Source: DATEJJ01 sp039649115 (GTDB lineage Bacteria > Actinomycetota > Actinomycetes > Mycobacteriales > Micromonosporaceae). Taken from it: a DNA stretch of 36,133 nucleotides. A program made the position numbers and the translations under genes. Position 1 is the first letter of the stretch, and every line of letters starts with the position of its first letter. Positions 33,140 to 36,133 of this stretch are shown in pieces. The notes under the pieces are model-generated. The model saw only the letters and a program-made list of their open reading frames with translations. It did no database searches and was not told the origin of the DNA. Where the stretch lies: the NCBI GenBank assembly GCA_039649115.1, contig JBBWZQ010000236.1:1-36133 (forward strand), written 5' to 3'.

Positions 33140-35209
33140 TTGATCGAGGTTGCGGGGTCCGTGTCAGGACGACCGGGATTGCGCGACCTTGATCGGCGTC
33201 AGCTGATGTTGCTGGATGCCGTACGCCGAGGCGATGTTGACCTCGCGGCGCGACTTGCCGGATCGGGGCTCGGTACCGCGCCTTGGCGGGTGGATTGGGC
33301 GAGCGATACGGATCTCGATCCGAGATTGCGTTTGAAGCTGCATGTCGGACCCGTGACGGCGGTGGCCTGGACGGTGCTTGAGGACCGGCCGATGCTAGCC
33401 GTCTGTACCTGCGAACATGGCGAGCGTGGGACTGAGTCGAGCTACCAATTGCGGGTGTGGGACGTACTTTCCCGTCAGGCGCACGTGTTGCCGTGCGCCG
33501 AGCCGGTGCGGTGCTTGTCCTTCGCGATGACTGTCGCGGATCCGGTGCTCGTATCCGGACACGATGATGGACGGTTGCGGATCTGGAGTGTCGCGGATTC
33601 GTCACTACGGAACACCGTGGACCTGGGCGATGATCGTGTGGTCGACCTGTACGTGGCGGAATCCGGGCATCGGACGCTGGCGGTGACCCTGGACGCGCGG
33701 TGGCGGGTGCACCGTTGGTCTCTGCCGACCGGTGAGCGGTTGGGTGCGCTGGACACACCTCCGGCATACTCGATGTGCGGTGGCCGGCTGGTCGATGGGC
33801 GGCACGTTCTGCTGACAGTCGGCGACGGCCTGTCGCTGTGGGATCTGGACGGTGGCGGACAGCTGCCGCTGCGGGTACCGCAGGACGTGGGGAAGGTAAG
33901 GAGTGCCTTGCTGGCCACGTCGGGCGGCCGGGATTGCGTGACGGTCGTCGACGAGGGCCACTCGGTGGTCACGTTCGACCTGGCGACCGGTACGGAGACT
34001 CGCGCTCCCGTCACCGCTCACGTGAACCGCCGCCCGGACGGGCTGATGCGCATGTGGAGTGAGCCGAGACCGCATGCGAAGCTGGCCGCGGTGTCGGGGA
34101 CCCTTGCGGTGCCTACGCCGTGGCGGGTCCACCTGTGGGATCTGGGCTCGTCCCGACGGGAGCATCCGCCGATCGCCGGTCCGGTCGCACGGTGCCAGGT
34201 ACAAGCGGTCCGGTGGGAGGATCGTGACCTCCTGCTCACAGTCTCGGCGTACGACGGTGTGGTGGCCCTGTGGGACGTTGACGTGCCTGTGTTTCGAGCA
34301 TCCCTCCACGACCAGCGGGTCAGCCGGGTCGCCTTGGTGGAGCCGGCCGACGTAGCGGTCAGCGTCGATGAGGGTGGGACGATCGTCGCGCGTGACGGTG
34401 CGGGTGGACAGTTGACGTCCGCGCCACTGGCAACCGGCATCGAAAGCACGTGCGCGCTCGCCGCCTGGCGCGACGGCCGCGATGTCATCGCGGCGACCGG
34501 CGCCGGTTCCAACCACGTCCCAGACGGCAATCTGCGGCGGTGGAACGTGACCACCGGCGAGCCGTACGGACCGCCGATCCACGCCCACACCACTTATCTG
34601 CACCACCTTTCCCGCCTGCCGCTGCATGGTGCCGAGGTACTCGTTACGTTCGGTCCCGGGGGGATGCTCAAGATCTGGCGACCCGTCGACGGCGCCCTTC
34701 TCGCCGAGACCCGGACCGGGGTCGTGTCCAAGGTCACCGGGTTTGCGACCGGGGCCGTTGATGGCAGGGCCTTCGCCGTGCTGTCCTCCTACAGCCAGCC
34801 GATGACCCTGCATGCCCTGGATGATTTGACGACAGCGCCGACCATCATCCCGGAAGCCGGCGACGACATCGTCCTCGACCTCGACGGCCCGCATATTCTG
34901 GCCGCGCACTTCGACGGCGAACGCACCAGAGCGAACACGGTTCGCGTCTGGACCACGTCCGGGAGCCGGATCGGGCCGGACATCCGGACCAGGACAGGGG
35001 TCACGTCGGCGGCGGTGCGATTGTGGCCCACCGTCTACATCGGTCACGCGGACGGCACTGTCTCATTGACGGATGTGGAGACGGGCCGGGATCTCTGCCC
35101 CCCGATGTTGCTGCCCATCCGGCCGAACACCCTTGCCGTGACCGGCAACGGGGATCTCGTCGTCGGGTTCGGCAGCGATGTGGCGCGCGTTCGTCCGCCT
35201 ATTGGTTGA
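33140..35209 (+). CDS. WD40 beta-propeller protein, candidate immunity protein
   Basis: This 689-residue protein starts at TTG 33140; GTG 33161 (MSGRPGLRDLDRRQ) is an in-frame alternative. Neither has a strong ribosome site. After a short helical N-terminus (GLRDLDRRQLMLLDAVRRG) it consists of WD40-like blades. I count 14 blade ends, for example QLRVWDV, RLRIWSV, GLSLWDL, RVHLWDL, VVALWDV, NLRRWNV, MLKIWRP and TVRVWTT. That fits two seven-bladed propellers. There is no NTPase, kinase or signal peptide, so it is a cytosolic binding protein. It lies 52 bases after the RHS toxin on the same strand, where immunity genes normally sit. Its codons share the milder GC bias of the toxin tip. Immunity is an inference from position. 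Confidence 0.85.
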   Translation: MIEVAGSVSGRPGLRDLDRRQLMLLDAVRRGDVDLAARLAGSGLGTAPWRVDWASDTDLDPRLRLKLHVGPVTAVAWTVLEDRPMLAVCTCEHGERGTESSYQLRVWDVLSRQAHVLPCAEPVRCLSFAMTVADPVLVSGHDDGRLRIWSVADSSLRNTVDLGDDRVVDLYVAESGHRTLAVTLDARWRVHRWSLPTGERLGALDTPPAYSMCGGRLVDGRHVLLTVGDGLSLWDLDGGGQLPLRVPQDVGKVRSALLATSGGRDCVTVVDEGHSVVTFDLATGTETRAPVTAHVNRRPDGLMRMWSEPRPHAKLAAVSGTLAVPTPWRVHLWDLGSSRREHPPIAGPVARCQVQAVRWEDRDLLLTVSAYDGVVALWDVDVPVFRASLHDQRVSRVALVEPADVAVSVDEGGTIVARDGAGGQLTSAPLATGIESTCALAAWRDGRDVIAATGAGSNHVPDGNLRRWNVTTGEPYGPPIHAHTTYLHHLSRLPLHGAEVLVTFGPGGMLKIWRPVDGALLAETRTGVVSKVTGFATGAVDGRAFAVLSSYSQPMTLHALDDLTTAPTIIPEAGDDIVLDLDGPHILAAHFDGERTRANTVRVWTTSGSRIGPDIRTRTGVTSAAVRLWPTVYIGHADGTVSLTDVETGRDLCPPMLLPIRPNTLAVTGNGDLVVGFGSDVARVRPPIG

Positions 35210-35240
35210 CCTTGCTGGTGTGAAGCGACGCGCGTAGACC

Positions 35241-35300
35241 GCCGAGCGGCTCGCTCTGCGGCATGAGGTCGCGGTGCGTCGGCCCGGCACCACGCCGCGT
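35241..35300 (+). pseudogene. Transposase/integrase remnant
   Basis: Between in-frame stop codons the frame reads AERLALRHEVAVRRPG. This resembles the 'E.LALRHEVAVLRRQ' signature near the start of integrase-type transposases common in actinobacteria. One Leu is missing and the frame is closed on both sides, so at most a decayed fragment remains. Only about a dozen residues match, so chance cannot be excluded. Confidence 0.3.
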
Positions 35301-35443
35301 GGACACGGTGGCGCTGCGGCGCGTTGGTCGTGATGGAGGTCGTCAGTCGGCGGCGACACGTGCTGGGCCGAGGACGGTACGGCCCGTCAGTTCTCGACGA
35401 TGATCCGATCGATGCGCCCGGATCGATGCCACCAGGATGCCGC

Positions 35444-35449
35444 GATAAT
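35444..35449 (+). promoter_or_regulatory. -10-like box for a leaderless methyltransferase message
   Basis: GATAAT is followed by six bases and then ATG 35456, with no ribosome site in front of that ATG. The same spacing occurs at the ArsR promoter. Upstream, GATCGATGC is repeated at 35407-35415 and 35421-35429 with a 14-base period and could be an operator. Confidence 0.4.
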
Positions 35450-35455
35450 GGTCCG

Positions 35456-36133
35456 ATGGACATGACGCCGTCGGTCGACCACTTCGACGAGTGGTACGCG
35501 AGCATGATCGGGTCACCGGCCCGGGACGAGATCACCCGGCGCCATCTCGGCCTGCCCGCCGAGGTCTTGTCCACCAGCCTGCTGACCTGGGACGCGATCG
35601 CCGACGTCAGCGCGGCACTGCGCCTTTCGCCCGGGCAGGTCCTGGTGGACCTCGCGTGCGGGCGCGGCGGCTACGGCCTCGAGGTGGCCCGGCGCAGCGA
35701 GGCCCGGTTGGTCGGGATCGACTTCTCCGTTGAGGCGATCCGGCAGGCGAGGCAGCACGCGCGGCGGCTGGGTCGGGCGGCACGCTTCGAGGTGGGCGAC
35801 CTCACCGCCACCGGGCTCGACGCCTCGTCGGTGGATGCCGCGATGTGCGTGGATGCCGTGCAGTTCGCCGCGCCGCCCGGGGCCTGCTACGTCGAGCTGC
35901 ACCGGATCCTGGTCCCCGGCGGGCGTGCCGCGCTGACCTGCTGGGAGCCGATCGACCCGGAGGATGGCCGGCTCCCGGAGCGACTGCGGGCGGTCGACCT
36001 GCGGGCCGGCCTGGCCGCGGCCGGGTTCGTGGACATCGAGGTCGACGAGCGGCCGGACTGGCAGGCGGCGGAGCGCGCGATGTGGGCGGAAGCGGCGGCA
36101 CTGGACCCGGGCGGAGACGCGGCGCTGCGGTCG
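35456..36133 (+). CDS. SAM-dependent methyltransferase, class I (3' end beyond the window)
   Basis: 226 residues are visible; the gene continues past the window in frame. It begins MDMTPSVDHFDEWYASMIGS. Motif I is VLVDLACGRGGYGLEVA (62-78), the SAM-binding glycine loop. The acidic post-I residue is D89 in LVGIDFS. Later come AARFEVGDLTATGLDASSVDAAMCVDAV and ILVPGGRAALTCWEP, motifs of the UbiE/Methyltransf_11 type. The substrate cannot be told from sequence; such enzymes methylate small molecules. ATG 35456 has no ribosome site and is six bases from a GATAAT box, so the message may be leaderless; ATG 35462 is an alternative. No functional partner is in the window. Confidence 0.88.
   Translation, partial: MDMTPSVDHFDEWYASMIGSPARDEITRRHLGLPAEVLSTSLLTWDAIADVSAALRLSPGQVLVDLACGRGGYGLEVARRSEARLVGIDFSVEAIRQARQHARRLGRAARFEVGDLTATGLDASSVDAAMCVDAVQFAAPPGACYVELHRILVPGGRAALTCWEPIDPEDGRLPERLRAVDLRAGLAAAGFVDIEVDERPDWQAAERAMWAEAAALDPGGDAALRS

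Overview
The window is about 36 kb of GC-rich DNA (roughly 70% G+C by eye) with frequent GTG/TTG starts, very GC-biased third codon positions, GGAGG-type ribosome sites and apparently leaderless promoters. This points to a filamentous actinomycete, perhaps a Micromonosporaceae-like organism (inference; no marker gene is present). No rRNA, tRNA, CRISPR array or intact insertion sequence was seen.

Layout. 1-1355: the start of a dihydrofolate-reductase-family enzyme (minus strand, cut by the window edge) and three small proteins of unknown function. 1426-4381: a half-size ABC exporter and a LuxR-type regulator, both minus. 4382-4906: a divergent intergenic region with one tiny candidate ORF. 4907-12396: two giant, tightly spaced genes (996 and about 1493 residues) that match no family I can name. 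12468-14111: an acyl-CoA synthetase. 14305-16631: a minus-strand detoxification operon with an ArsR-ArsC fusion, a VOC protein and a chromate-family transporter. Its promoter carries a perfect inverted repeat between -35-like and -10-like elements. 16783-19983: a minus-strand operon encoding a NfeD-like OB-fold protein, an SPFH/flotillin-like protein, an unknown protein and a PLP-dependent class V aminotransferase-fold enzyme.

20154-35209: a short membrane-anchored protein resembling one lobe of BMP/PnrA binding proteins is followed by a 4103-residue RHS/YD-repeat polymorphic toxin. The toxin has a DNRLRE-like segment, four LamG-like domains (one interrupted by a ricin-type lectin), a discoidin domain, YD repeats, an RHS core, a Hint autoprocessing domain and a 138-residue unassigned toxin tip. 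A WD40 protein with 14 recognisable blade signatures lies 52 bp downstream and is the best candidate for the cognate immunity protein. The codon usage of the tip and of this gene differs from the RHS body, which suggests they moved as a cassette. 35241-36133: a transposase-like remnant, then the start of a SAM-dependent methyltransferase that runs off the window.

The points most worth follow-up are the toxin tip/WD40 pair, the giant two-gene module, the SPFH/NfeD/PLP-enzyme operon, and the ArsR-ArsC/VOC/ChrA operon, which lacks a recognisable arsenite pump.
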